Below, piece by piece: positions 49,740 to 59,324 of a DNA stretch of 64,000 nucleotides. How positions within the stretch are numbered: position 1 is the stretch's first letter; each line of letters begins with the position of its first letter. The stretch comes from an uncultured Eubacteriales bacterium (GTDB lineage Bacteria > Bacillota > Clostridia > Tissierellales > Peptoniphilaceae), in assembly GCA_900539725.1 (NCBI GenBank), contig UQDI01000005.1, positions 1-64,000 of the forward strand, read 5' to 3'. A program made the position numbers and the translations under genes. The notes beneath the pieces were generated by a model, which ran no database searches, was not told the DNA's origin, and saw only the letters and a list, made by a program, of their open reading frames with translations.

Positions 49740-51685
49740 TATTGTATCCTAAAGAACATCTTTTCAATCATGTTTTTCTTAAGTATAATCATACTTGGCC
49801 TACCATGTGGACAAGTAGTTGGATACTTACACTTCTTAAGGTCTTCAATAAGTTTATCTATCTCAATATTAGATATCTTGTCTCCAGCCTTAATAGCATT
49901 TTTACAAGCGTATTTCATGATTTTTTCTACTTTATAGTCATAGATATTGGTCTTTTCTTCGTCTAATATACCAATGATATCTTTAATTAAGTCTAAGCTG
50001 TAATTACCTCCAAATATTATAGGTATACTTCTTACTACAACATTATGATCAGGATATATGTCTATGGTAAAGCCAAATTTATTAAGTAGATCCATATTTT
50101 CTTTTATAGTTTCTTCTTCATTAACTGTTAATTTTATTGGACTTAGGCCTTCTATATATTGAGAATTTACTTTAGAATTCTTGAATTTTTCAGAAAACTC
50201 TTCGTAAAGAATTCTTTCGTGCGCCGCATGCTGATCTATCATTACAACGAAGTCGTTATTGTAGTCATAAAGTAGTATAAAGGTATTGAATAAAACACCT
50301 TCTATCTTATAAGCATCAAGTATATTAATATCATCCATGACTATTCTGTTTTTATCATCTTCCGTTTTTTCATCAAATATTAACATCTCTTCATATTCTT
50401 GTGAAGACTTCTTAACATCTTTATTTCTATCTTGTAATAAATTTATGTCATTTATGAATTCGTCATCATCAAAAACTGGTATATCTGCATTATTTTCATC
50501 TCTATCGCTATCTTCCTTACTTATAAATTCATCGTACTCAGTATCAGTTGATTTGGCATAAACTGTATTATCTTGAGTACTGGTATCATCTTCATAAGTA
50601 ATTCTTACGGCTTCATCGCTATCTTCTTCATCTTTTTCAACTATATTAAGCTTAGTCTCCTCTTCCCTATCATCTTTTTTATCGGAAAAAGCTATCTTAA
50701 GCTCAACATCGCTATTGATGACGCGCTTTAGATTAGAGTTAAGCAAAATAAGTAATTCATCCATGTCTTGTATTTTAACCTCAGTCTTAGCTGGATGTAT
50801 ATTCACATCAAGCATACTAGGGTCTATATCTATAAACAAGAAAAAGACTGGGAATCTATTTAAAGGTATAGTAGACTTATAAGCTTCATTTATTACCTTA
50901 CTTATAGCATCATTTTTAACAGTTCTATTATTTATATAAAGAAGCTGATTCTTCTTATTACTTCTATATAGAAGATTATTTGATATATAGCCTCTAATAT
51001 TAAACTTATCGCTCTCAATATTAACTTCCTTCATATTTATGGCTGTATCATAACCATAAAGACTGTTAATCCTTTCGTATAAGCTTTGATCACTAAATAA
51101 GTCAAAGATGACCTTATCATTATTCATATACTTAAAGCCTATACTAGGATTTGCTATAGCAAGCCTATAAAGAAGATCATTTATAAGATTTGACTCATAC
51201 GTATCTTTCTTTAGAAATTTCTTTCTCGCTGGAATATTATAGAAGATATCTTCGACTATTATGGACGTACCTTTATTAGTGGATATATTCTCTATCCTTT
51301 TATTGCCATTAAAAAAGCTGATTTTAGAGCCTATCTCTTCATCTTCTGTTTTACTTATAAGTGTAACATTGCTTATGGCTTTGATGCTTGCCAAAGCCTC
51401 ACCTCTGAAGCCCATAGTGTGTATCCTATATAAGTCATCAACATTCTCTATTTTGCTCGTAGAGTGCTTAATAAAGGCGAGATTAACGTCTTCTCTGTTA
51501 ATTCCGCTGCCATTGTCAGAAATTGATATCTTTCTCTTGCCGCCATCATATATCTTGATAATGATATTTGTAGCGCCTGCATCTATTGAATTTTCTACAA
51601 GTTCTTTGACAACTGATACTGGTCTCTCTATAACCTCGCCTGCAGCTATCTTTTCAACTGTTTCTTTTGATAGTACTTTTATCAT
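49739..51685 (-). CDS. mutL: DNA mismatch repair protein MutL
   Basis: Mismatch-repair matchmaker and nicking endonuclease. The 648-residue protein has the GHKL ATPase N-terminus (IAAGEVIERP, VENSIDAGATNI, DNGSGI, TMGFRGEAL), an acidic, low-complexity linker at about 340-440 and a C-terminal domain with the endonuclease motif DQHAAHERILYEE near residue 487, ACKNAIKAG and CPHGRP. These mark the MutH-independent, strand-nicking type found in most Firmicutes. It overlaps miaA by one base and mutS directly precedes it. Confidence 0.96.
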   Translation of the reverse strand: MIKVLSKETVEKIAAGEVIERPVSVVKELVENSIDAGATNIIIKIYDGGKRKISISDNGSGINREDVNLAFIKHSTSKIENVDDLYRIHTMGFRGEALASIKAISNVTLISKTEDEEIGSKISFFNGNKRIENISTNKGTSIIVEDIFYNIPARKKFLKKDTYESNLINDLLYRLAIANPSIGFKYMNNDKVIFDLFSDQSLYERINSLYGYDTAINMKEVNIESDKFNIRGYISNNLLYRSNKKNQLLYINNRTVKNDAISKVINEAYKSTIPLNRFPVFFLFIDIDPSMLDVNIHPAKTEVKIQDMDELLILLNSNLKRVINSDVELKIAFSDKKDDREEETKLNIVEKDEEDSDEAVRITYEDDTSTQDNTVYAKSTDTEYDEFISKEDSDRDENNADIPVFDDDEFINDINLLQDRNKDVKKSSQEYEEMLIFDEKTEDDKNRIVMDDINILDAYKIEGVLFNTFILLYDYNNDFVVMIDQHAAHERILYEEFSEKFKNSKVNSQYIEGLSPIKLTVNEEETIKENMDLLNKFGFTIDIYPDHNVVVRSIPIIFGGNYSLDLIKDIIGILDEEKTNIYDYKVEKIMKYACKNAIKAGDKISNIEIDKLIEDLKKCKYPTTCPHGRPSMIILKKNMIEKMFFRIQ

Positions 51686-54238
51686 CTAATCACCTAATTT
51701 TTTTGCTCTTTCAATTATTTTATTTAGCTCGTTTAGAGCATCCATTGGAGTCATTGCATTTATGTCTATATTCTTGATTGAATCTACATAAGATCTGTAC
51801 TTGTATTCATCTAGGCTAATGTTTGTCGTTTCTTTCTCTTTTTTTCTAACGCTAAGGTCCTGATATTCAAGCCTATCCATCATCTCTTGTGCGCTTGATA
51901 TAACGTCATCATTAATACCGCTAAGCTTTGCTACATATATGCCGTAGCTCTTATCTTGCGCTTCGTTTTTAATCTTTCTTAAGAATATAAGATCTTCACC
52001 ATCTTCTAATATATCCATGGATATTTGCTCAAAATTTTTAAATTTTTCAGTTAAATGAGGTATTTCGTGGTAATGAGTACTGAAAATTGTTTTAGCCTTA
52101 ATCTTCTTTGATATATACTCAAGTATTGCAAAGGCAATGGATAAGCCATCGTTAGTGCTAGTGCCTCTGCCCACTTCATCTAAAACGATGAAGCTATCTT
52201 TTGTAGCAAACTTTAGTATCTCATTTACTTCTTTCATCTCAACCATAAATGTTGAATTGCCTCTAGATATATCATCTGATGCGCCTATTCTAGTAAATAT
52301 CCTATCTACTATAGGTAATTTTGCCTCGTTTGCTGGAACGAAGGATCCTATTTGATTTAAGTATAAGGATATAGCTATCTGTCTCATATAAGTCGATTTA
52401 CCGCTCATATTTGGCCCTGTGATGACTTTTATATACTTATTGCTATCAAAGTATGCATCGTTCTCAATAAAGGCTGTATCTTTGAGATTCTTCTCAATAA
52501 CTGGATGTCTTGAATTTTTTAATACAAGATTGTCTTCGCTTATACTTGCCCTTACATATTTATTCTTTCTAGCAATATATGCAAGATTAACTATAAAGTC
52601 AAGATATGCAATCTTCTCACTTAAGTTCTTTATCCTAGATAAACTATCTAATAATTTATTTTTAATATCATTAAATAGTTCTTTCTCTAGTGATTCAAAT
52701 CTATCTTTCGCTGTAAGTATCTCTGTTTCAAGAGCCTTAAGCTCTTCAGTTACGAACCTTTCACTATTAACAAGAGTAGCTCTTTTTATAAAGTACTCAG
52801 GAACCATATTTAAGTTAGATTTAGTAACCTCATAGAAATAACCAAGTATCTTATTATACTTAATCTTAAGATTTTTAATCTTGGTATTTTTTCTATCCTT
52901 ATCCTCAAGTAGAAGTATCTCTTTTAAAGAATCATTTTGTAGGCTTCTGTATTTATCAAGCTCTGCATTATAGTTAAGCTTTATTATATATTCACTATCC
53001 ATTGAATCTATCGCTATATCGATTAGCTTTACTAAGTCATCTAAGTTATAAAATTTGAAATTCTCTTTAATATTTTCATTTTTTATAAGAGCTACAGCAT
53101 TTTCAGCATAGATAATATAGTCCTTAAGCCTAAGCATATCCTGCTTTGTAACTGTCACCTCATTGATTCTGTTGGAAATTCTGTCTATGTCACGAATATT
53201 TTTGAGATAGTTTCTAATGCCTGTCATTTCCATCTCATTTTTATAAAAATATTCGACTAAATCAAGCCTTTCGTTTATATCGCTAGCGTTGACAAGCGGT
53301 TTTAGCATGGCATTTTTAAGGTATCTTAAGCCCATAGCTGTCTTTGTATCGTTAAGTATATCAAATAAGGTTTTTGATTTAGTATTATAAGATGAATCAA
53401 TCTCTAGATTTAGCCTAGTTTGATCATCTAAGACCATTGTCTTAAGATCATCATTGATATTTTCAAACTTAAAGTGCTTCAAATCATTCTTTTGAGTGTA
53501 TTCTAGATAATTTATAAGATAATAGATAGCAATGGCTTTTCTATATTCATTTTTCTTAAGACTAATATTATGACTCTCTTTTAAAATTACTATGATATCA
53601 TCAAGGTTTTTATCTACCTTATAAGACTTTACATAGTCAAGCGATTTTTTATTTAGATACTTAATAAGGTCTTCTATATCTTCATAGTCATCATTAATAA
53701 AGACTTCGGCAACATTGTACTTAAAAATGCTATCAACTACATCATAGACACTGCCCTTAAGACTATAATCATGAGCATCGATATCACCTGTTAGGTAGTC
53801 GCACTTGACGATTGATGCACCCATATCGTCTATATAAAGGAAGATGATATACTTATTTAGCTCTTCTTCGCTTGATGTTGTTCCTGGCGTAACTATTTTT
53901 ACTATGTCTCTTTTAACAAGGCCTTGAGCTAGTTTTGGGTCTTCTACTTGATCGACAATTATAACTTTTTTATTGTTTTGACCTAGCTTATTGATGTAGA
54001 CGTCAACAGCTTTAGCAGGCACGCCGCACATAGGCGCTCTCTCATCTAGACCGCAGTCGCGTCCTGTTAAGACTAAATCAAGTATCTCGCTCGCTTCAAT
54101 AGCATCGTCGAAAAACATTTCGAAAAAGTCGCCAATCCTATACATAACTATAGCATCTTGATTCTTTTCTTTAAGTTCTACATACTCCCTCATCATAGGA
54201 GATAATTTGTCTTTATCAATCTTCAACTTTCTCACCAT
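51686..54238 (-). CDS. mutS: DNA mismatch repair protein MutS
   Basis: Mismatch-recognition ATPase. The 850-residue protein has the mismatch-binding FxE motif in GDFFEMF near residue 38, Walker A GPNMSGKST near residue 601, the IGASDDISRGNSTFM motif, Walker B FIVLDEVGRGTS and a helix-turn-helix end region. ATG at 54238 lies inside the miaB 3' end (23-base overlap). It ends one base before the mutL start. Confidence 0.97.
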   Translation of the reverse strand: MVRKLKIDKDKLSPMMREYVELKEKNQDAIVMYRIGDFFEMFFDDAIEASEILDLVLTGRDCGLDERAPMCGVPAKAVDVYINKLGQNNKKVIIVDQVEDPKLAQGLVKRDIVKIVTPGTTSSEEELNKYIIFLYIDDMGASIVKCDYLTGDIDAHDYSLKGSVYDVVDSIFKYNVAEVFINDDYEDIEDLIKYLNKKSLDYVKSYKVDKNLDDIIVILKESHNISLKKNEYRKAIAIYYLINYLEYTQKNDLKHFKFENINDDLKTMVLDDQTRLNLEIDSSYNTKSKTLFDILNDTKTAMGLRYLKNAMLKPLVNASDINERLDLVEYFYKNEMEMTGIRNYLKNIRDIDRISNRINEVTVTKQDMLRLKDYIIYAENAVALIKNENIKENFKFYNLDDLVKLIDIAIDSMDSEYIIKLNYNAELDKYRSLQNDSLKEILLLEDKDRKNTKIKNLKIKYNKILGYFYEVTKSNLNMVPEYFIKRATLVNSERFVTEELKALETEILTAKDRFESLEKELFNDIKNKLLDSLSRIKNLSEKIAYLDFIVNLAYIARKNKYVRASISEDNLVLKNSRHPVIEKNLKDTAFIENDAYFDSNKYIKVITGPNMSGKSTYMRQIAISLYLNQIGSFVPANEAKLPIVDRIFTRIGASDDISRGNSTFMVEMKEVNEILKFATKDSFIVLDEVGRGTSTNDGLSIAFAILEYISKKIKAKTIFSTHYHEIPHLTEKFKNFEQISMDILEDGEDLIFLRKIKNEAQDKSYGIYVAKLSGINDDVISSAQEMMDRLEYQDLSVRKKEKETTNISLDEYKYRSYVDSIKNIDINAMTPMDALNELNKIIERAKKLGD

Positions 54239-55592
54239 TCATAGAAAATGATTTAACATCATTTATTTTTACTTTAATAATATTACCAATGTCTTCTTCA
54301 TTTGCTTTAAAGTTTACTAATTTAAACTCTTCGGATCTACCTGAGTAGAAATTTTCATCTTTTGAAGATTTTCCTTCTACTAATACATTTAGTGTTTTAC
54401 CTAGGTATTTCTTGTTCTTTTCTAAGCTAATATCGTTTTGTACATCAATAAGTTTTTGTAATCTAGCGTTTTTAATATCATCAGGAATTTGATTTTGCAT
54501 CTTAGCAGCAATAGTACCTGGTCTTATTGAATATATAAATGTAAACGCTTGATTGTAGCCAACTGTTTTAACTAGCTCAATAGTATCTTCAAAATCCCTA
54601 TCACTTTCGTCTGGAAAGCCTACTATGAGGTCTGTAGATAAGGCAATATCACGTTTTAAGGATTTAATAAGCTCTATCTTTTCCAGATAATCTTCTCTAG
54701 TGTATTTTCTATTCATAAGCTTAAGTATTCTATTTGAACCTGATTGCACTGGTATGTGCAAGAACGGCATAAGTTTATCTATCTCATCAAAAGCATATAT
54801 AAGCTCTTTGGATATATCCTTAGGATGAGATGTCATAAATCTAATTCTCTCAAGTCCATCGATATCAGCAATCTTATAGATAAGCTCAGTAAATGAAATT
54901 TGAGGCTCTAATGTTTTTCCATATGAGTTAACATTTTGGCCAAGAAGTGTCACTTCTTTTACGCCTCCATCAACAAGGTGCTTAATCTCAGCCATTATAT
55001 CCTTTGCCTCTCTTGACACTTCCCTGCCTCTAGTGTATGGTACAATGCAATATGTACAAAAATTATCGCAGCCATACATAATATTGACGTAAGACTTGAA
55101 ATTATATCTTCTATTTTGGCCAATCTTTTCTCTTGTCTTTAGATTGATTTGGTCAATATTGATAACTTGTTTTTTTGTAGATAGATGTTCTTCAAGAAGT
55201 TCTTCTAAAATGGCAATGGAATTAGTTCCAAATATAATGTCGACATGTTTGAATTTTTCTTCTAGAAACTCTCTTGAAGAGTCAATCTCCATTACACAGC
55301 CGCAAACCATAATGATCTTTTTTAAATTATTTGCTTCCATTAGGTGTTTTAAGTCGCCTAAATTTCCTAATAGTTTATTCTCTGCATTTTGCCTAACAGC
55401 GCATGTATTGAATATAACTATGTCAGATTCAATCATATCATCTGTCTCTACAAAGCCTAGATTTGATAGTATCCAGCTTATAGACTCGCTGTCACGCTCG
55501 TTCATCTGACATCCATAGGTTTTAATCATAAAGCTTGGTGATTTTTTATATTTACTTTGATATTCATCGATATATTTTTTTATACTATTCAA
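54216..55592 (-). CDS. miaB: tRNA-2-methylthio-N6-dimethylallyladenosine synthase
   Basis: Radical-SAM methylthiotransferase converting i6A37 to ms2i6A37. The 458-residue chain has an N-terminal UPF0004 domain with its cysteines (TYGCQMN, CAVRQNAENK, CGCVME), the radical-SAM site GCDNFCTYC near residue 172 and a C-terminal TRAM domain. It works after MiaA, encoded further on in the same run. GGAGTAAG precedes the ATG; a hairpin separates it from ispH-rpsA. Confidence 0.96.
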   Translation of the reverse strand: MNSIKKYIDEYQSKYKKSPSFMIKTYGCQMNERDSESISWILSNLGFVETDDMIESDIVIFNTCAVRQNAENKLLGNLGDLKHLMEANNLKKIIMVCGCVMEIDSSREFLEEKFKHVDIIFGTNSIAILEELLEEHLSTKKQVINIDQINLKTREKIGQNRRYNFKSYVNIMYGCDNFCTYCIVPYTRGREVSREAKDIMAEIKHLVDGGVKEVTLLGQNVNSYGKTLEPQISFTELIYKIADIDGLERIRFMTSHPKDISKELIYAFDEIDKLMPFLHIPVQSGSNRILKLMNRKYTREDYLEKIELIKSLKRDIALSTDLIVGFPDESDRDFEDTIELVKTVGYNQAFTFIYSIRPGTIAAKMQNQIPDDIKNARLQKLIDVQNDISLEKNKKYLGKTLNVLVEGKSSKDENFYSGRSEEFKLVNFKANEEDIGNIIKVKINDVKSFSMNGEKVED

Positions 55593-55614
55593 TATATGTC
55601 TTACTCCTAACTAA

Positions 55615-55642
55615 TTAAAGGCACGCCTAGGCGTGCCTTTAA
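55615..55642. terminator. 28-base perfect palindrome between ispH-rpsA and miaB
   Basis: Positions 55615-55642 are a perfect palindrome with GGCACGCC/GGCGTGCC at its core. As RNA it forms a very stable hairpin on either strand. On the minus strand, T-content after it is low, so it may attenuate or process the transcript instead of ending it fully. Confidence 0.65.
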
Positions 55643-55652
55643 AAATCAATTA

Positions 55653-57770
55653 TTATTGTTCTTCTGATTCAGAATTTTCTATTGCATTTTTAAATAACGC
55701 ACCCATATCTTCTGATAAGTCATCATTTTGTACAGGTAATTCTTTTACTTCAGCTTCCTTTACTTCTTTTCCTTCAACTTCAGGTTTTTCTTCTTCATGA
55801 ACTTCTTCAGCTGCTGGAGCTTCTTCTTCGTATTCTTGTTCTTCTTCTACTGGTTCTTCAAGTCTTCTCTTAGATACGCTAACCTTCTTGTCTTCATGAA
55901 TTTCAGTAATCATAACTTCGAAGCGATCGCCAACTTTTAATACGTCTTTTGGATCATTAACTCTCTTATGAGAAATTTGTGAAACGTGTAGTAAAGCATC
56001 TACGCCTTCCATAATTCTAACAAAAGCACCGTATGATTCAATATTAACAACTTCAACTTCAACAACATCGCCTTCGTGGTATTTTTCTGTAAATACTGTC
56101 CATGGTTCAGGTACTGTTTGTTTTAATCCAAGTGAAATTCTATTTCTTTCTTTATCTACTGATAAAACTTTAACTTCAATTTCTTCACCTTGTTTTAAAA
56201 CTTCCTTAGGATTTCTAATTCTTCCCCATGTAAGGTCTGTGATGTGTACTAATCCATCAATTCCGCCTAGATCAATGAAAGCACCATAATCAACGATTCT
56301 AGCTACTACACCTTTGACTATTTCTCCTTCTTTGATGTTTTCCCAAGCTTCTTCTCTCTTCTTATCAAGTTCTTTCTTTTCAACAGCTTTTCTAGAGAAT
56401 ACTAATCTTCTTTTATTTATATCAACGTCGATAATTACAACGTCTAGATTTTGTCCAACAAATTCTTCAAGGTTTTCTTTATATCTAACTGATACTAATG
56501 AAGCTGGTATAAATCCTTGGATTCCGCTATAGTTAACAATCAAGCCACCTTTAGTGACAGATTTAACTTTTACAGAAACTACTTCGTCTCTTTCCTTAAC
56601 TTCTTCAATCTTTTCCCAAACTTCCATTTCTTTCAACTTCTTAGTTGATAGAACTACGTTACCTTCTCCATCGTCAATCTTAACTACATAAACTTTAATC
56701 TTATCGCCTTGTTTATATAGATCCTTTGGATTAACATCTTCTTCAGCTAGGTCTTCTTTTTTGATTATACCGTCGCTTCTAAAGTTGATGTTAACACTAA
56801 CATCGTTGTCAGTTACATAAAGAACTTCACCTTCAATGATTTCGCCTCTTGATATTCTCTTGAAAGAATCATCAATAGCTTTAATCATTTCATCTTTTTT
56901 TGTTTCTTTAGCATCCTCCTTTTTCATTGTTTCATCGTGGTTTAAATTTTCCATTACTTTAATTGCCTCCTTAATTATATCATCAGGTACCGAAGCACCT
57001 GCTGTAATACCAATATTATAATCTGGTTTTATTAAACTCATGTCCAGCTCATGAATATTTTCAAGTAAATATGTTTTAGGATTAATAGTTTTCGAAATCT
57101 CATACAATTTTTTAGTATTTGAACTGAAATTTGATCCAAAGACTAAAACCATATCTACTTTATTTGCAAGCTCCCTAACAGCCTTCTGTCTGTTTTCAGT
57201 AGCATTGCATATAGTGTTAAATACAAGCACATCCTCATTACGCTCTTCTAAGCACTTTGACATCTTATCAAATTTATCATGAATAAATGTTGATTGTGCA
57301 AAGAATGCAATATGATTTAAGCCAATAATTTCTTTAGCTTCATCTAAATCCTTAATGACGATTGCTTCTGTTTTAGAATGAGAAACTATAGCTTTTACTT
57401 CTGGATGTTCTTTATCACCCGCTATAATAACATTATAACCTATATTTGAATATTTTTCCACTAATTCGTGAATATTTTTTACTTTTATACAAGTTGTATC
57501 GCAAATATTTTTATGATTATCCTCTAGGAGCTTAGTGTTTTCAATGGTTTCACCATGCGCGCGTATGATTATATTATTTGAAAATATTTTTTTATAATCA
57601 TCAATTTTTTTTAGCCCACGTCTAGAAAAATCATCGATAACTGTTTGATTGTGAATTAAGTCACCAACTATCTCCGCTTCTTTGTTTTCTTCTAAAAACT
57701 CATTTGCTTTTTTTACAGCCAATCTAACACCTGAACAAAAGCCGTAGTACTTTGCTAAATATATCTTCAT
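55653..57770 (-). CDS. ispH: IspH (HMBPP reductase) fused to ribosomal S1-like protein
   Basis: A 705-residue two-part protein known in clostridia. Residues 1 to about 285 are IspH, the [4Fe-4S] enzyme making IPP and DMAPP from HMBPP in the MEP pathway, with cluster cysteines in GFCSGV (Cys12), CDTTC and CNATENRQ. Residues about 310-620 hold four S1 RNA-binding repeats (GEIIEGEVLYV, SVKVKSVTKGGL, GEIVKGVVARIVDYGAFI, VEVEVVNIESYGAFV), then an acidic Glu-rich tail. It fits IspH-RpsA fusions of Firmicutes. It directly abuts plsC (one-base overlap). Confidence 0.95.
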   Translation of the reverse strand: MKIYLAKYYGFCSGVRLAVKKANEFLEENKEAEIVGDLIHNQTVIDDFSRRGLKKIDDYKKIFSNNIIIRAHGETIENTKLLEDNHKNICDTTCIKVKNIHELVEKYSNIGYNVIIAGDKEHPEVKAIVSHSKTEAIVIKDLDEAKEIIGLNHIAFFAQSTFIHDKFDKMSKCLEERNEDVLVFNTICNATENRQKAVRELANKVDMVLVFGSNFSSNTKKLYEISKTINPKTYLLENIHELDMSLIKPDYNIGITAGASVPDDIIKEAIKVMENLNHDETMKKEDAKETKKDEMIKAIDDSFKRISRGEIIEGEVLYVTDNDVSVNINFRSDGIIKKEDLAEEDVNPKDLYKQGDKIKVYVVKIDDGEGNVVLSTKKLKEMEVWEKIEEVKERDEVVSVKVKSVTKGGLIVNYSGIQGFIPASLVSVRYKENLEEFVGQNLDVVIIDVDINKRRLVFSRKAVEKKELDKKREEAWENIKEGEIVKGVVARIVDYGAFIDLGGIDGLVHITDLTWGRIRNPKEVLKQGEEIEVKVLSVDKERNRISLGLKQTVPEPWTVFTEKYHEGDVVEVEVVNIESYGAFVRIMEGVDALLHVSQISHKRVNDPKDVLKVGDRFEVMITEIHEDKKVSVSKRRLEEPVEEEQEYEEEAPAAEEVHEEEKPEVEGKEVKEAEVKELPVQNDDLSEDMGALFKNAIENSESEEQ

Positions 57771-58318
57771 TATAATGATACTATCCTATCCATTAAGTTT
57801 TCGGAGAAATCTCCTTCTAGCTTTTCAAATTCATCTACATCAATTATTTCACCAAAAGTTATTTTAACTTTAGAAAAAATTTTGTAGCTCGATTCAATAT
57901 GGCAAGGAACTATGTTTGTGCCAGTTCTTTTTGCAATCAAGTGTATGCCATCTTTTGCCTTTGCTGTTCCATCAACATTTCTAGTGCCTTCTGGGAAGAA
58001 AATCAAATTATTGCCATTCTTAAGTGTTCTCATAACATCTTTTATAGCTTTGATATCAGCTTTTTCCCTATCTACTTTTATAGCGTTAGATTTATTAAGT
58101 ATAAACCTTGTAAATGGGTTTTCGTAAAGTTCTTTTTTTGCGAAGAAAGCTACGTTTGTACCTAAATTCATCGCTACAAATATGGGGTCCCAGTTTGATC
58201 TATGATTGCCTGCGACTATAAAATTTGTATCTTGTTTTAAATTTTCCTTGCCTTTTATTTCAAATCTGAATAATATTCTGCAAATTATTATTCCAACAAA
58301 TCTAATGACTTTATACAT
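57770..58318 (-). CDS. plsC: 1-acyl-sn-glycerol-3-phosphate acyltransferase
   Basis: Membrane enzyme that acylates lysophosphatidate to phosphatidate. The 182-residue protein has the catalytic HRSNWD motif near residue 39 and FFPEGTRN near residue 108, with an N-terminal hydrophobic helix. Overlaps its neighbours by one base on each side, so it is tightly coupled with cmk and ispH-rpsA, an order common in clostridia. Confidence 0.94.
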   Translation of the reverse strand: MYKVIRFVGIIICRILFRFEIKGKENLKQDTNFIVAGNHRSNWDPIFVAMNLGTNVAFFAKKELYENPFTRFILNKSNAIKVDREKADIKAIKDVMRTLKNGNNLIFFPEGTRNVDGTAKAKDGIHLIAKRTGTNIVPCHIESSYKIFSKVKITFGEIIDVDEFEKLEGDFSENLMDRIVSL

Positions 58319-59316
58319 TATTTATCTCCATTTATATAAGAAAGCATAAGCTCAACTGTTTCTTCGATGTTCTTATCATCTGTATTTACTTCTATAGCGT
58401 CACTTGCTTTTACAAGTGGATCTACTTCCCTATGTGAGTCGTAGTCATCTCTACGGATAAGGTCCTTTTTGATGTCATCAAAATTAACGTCTAAACCTTT
58501 TTCCAAGTATTCTTTGTATCTTCTTTTAGCTCTTACGTCAGCTGAAGCTGTTAAAAAGAACTTGAAGTCGGCATCCTTTAATACAACTGTACCTATATCA
58601 CGTCCATCCATAATCACAGATGATTTAGAAGCTATCTCTCGCTGCAAACTTACTAGTCTTTTTCTTACATCTCTATATTGACAAACATAGGAAACGTTTT
58701 TATCGATACGCTCGTTTCTTATCTTATCATCAACACAAAGCCCATCTAGGAAGATATGGTTTTCAAAATAATCTATCTTAGTTTTTTCAGCTAAGGCCAC
58801 AACATCTTCTTCAGATTTAGGATCAATATTATTGTTTAAAACCTTTAGTGTTAGTGCTCTATACATTGAACCGGTATCAACATAATTAATCTTAAGTTTT
58901 TCTGCTAATAGCTTAGCTATAGTGCTTTTGCCAGCACTTGTTGGACCATCTATAGCCACTTTTATGTTATTACTCATATATTTATCCTTTCTTAAGCTTT
59001 GCGTTTTACCTATATATACATCTTTTTTTTCTATGTCATCATTATAAAATACACTTAGTCTAATAACACCTAGCATCTGTCCTTCCACAAGCATTTCGTT
59101 TATACATATCAAAGCTGTATCATTTAAACCAATGTATCTAGCAGCAAGAGCTGGATATGCCTTGTCTAAGTCTTGAGTCACTGTGAATAAAATGCATTTA
59201 ATCTCTTTTTTATCTAAATTATTTACGTTTATTATCTCTTCTAATAAAACTTTGCTTTGATTAATTATTGAACTAGCCGTATTTTGAGCATCTACTGCTC
59301 CTCTAATTACTACCAC
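58318..59316 (-). CDS. cmk: AroH-type chorismate mutase fused to cytidylate kinase
   Basis: A 332-residue two-enzyme chain. Residues 1 to about 103 are a monofunctional AroH-class chorismate mutase (chorismate to prephenate): Arg5, Arg60, Cys71, Glu74, Arg86 and Tyr101 match the B. subtilis active site Arg7, Arg63, Cys75, Glu78, Arg90 and Tyr108. Residues 114-332 are (d)CMP kinase with P-loop IDGPTSAGKST, DTGSMYRA, GRDIGTVV and the DDYDS region. An AAAGGA seven bases before the in-frame ATG of residue 114 could start the kinase alone. Overlaps plsC by one base. Both domains look catalytically complete. Confidence 0.88.
   Translation of the reverse strand: MVVIRGAVDAQNTASSIINQSKVLLEEIINVNNLDKKEIKCILFTVTQDLDKAYPALAARYIGLNDTALICINEMLVEGQMLGVIRLSVFYNDDIEKKDVYIGKTQSLRKDKYMSNNIKVAIDGPTSAGKSTIAKLLAEKLKINYVDTGSMYRALTLKVLNNNIDPKSEEDVVALAEKTKIDYFENHIFLDGLCVDDKIRNERIDKNVSYVCQYRDVRKRLVSLQREIASKSSVIMDGRDIGTVVLKDADFKFFLTASADVRAKRRYKEYLEKGLDVNFDDIKKDLIRRDDYDSHREVDPLVKASDAIEVNTDDKNIEETVELMLSYINGDK
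58975..58990 (-). promoter_or_regulatory. Internal ribosome-binding site and start at the AroH-Cmk junction
   Basis: On the minus strand AAAGGA (58990-58985), a seven-base gap and ATG (58977-58975) stand in frame with the fusion, exactly where free-standing Cmk would begin. This would allow a separate kinase product in addition to the fused one. Confidence 0.6.
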
Positions 59317-59324
59317 ACCATCAC

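Noticed and set aside
50337..50561. Plus-strand frame opposite the mutL linker
   Set aside because: It is antisense to the acidic low-complexity linker; Ser-rich by complement composition only.
55740..55870. Glu-codon repeat as a tandem DNA repeat
   Set aside because: It encodes the acidic C-terminal tail of the IspH-S1 protein; the repeat is at the codon level and irregular.
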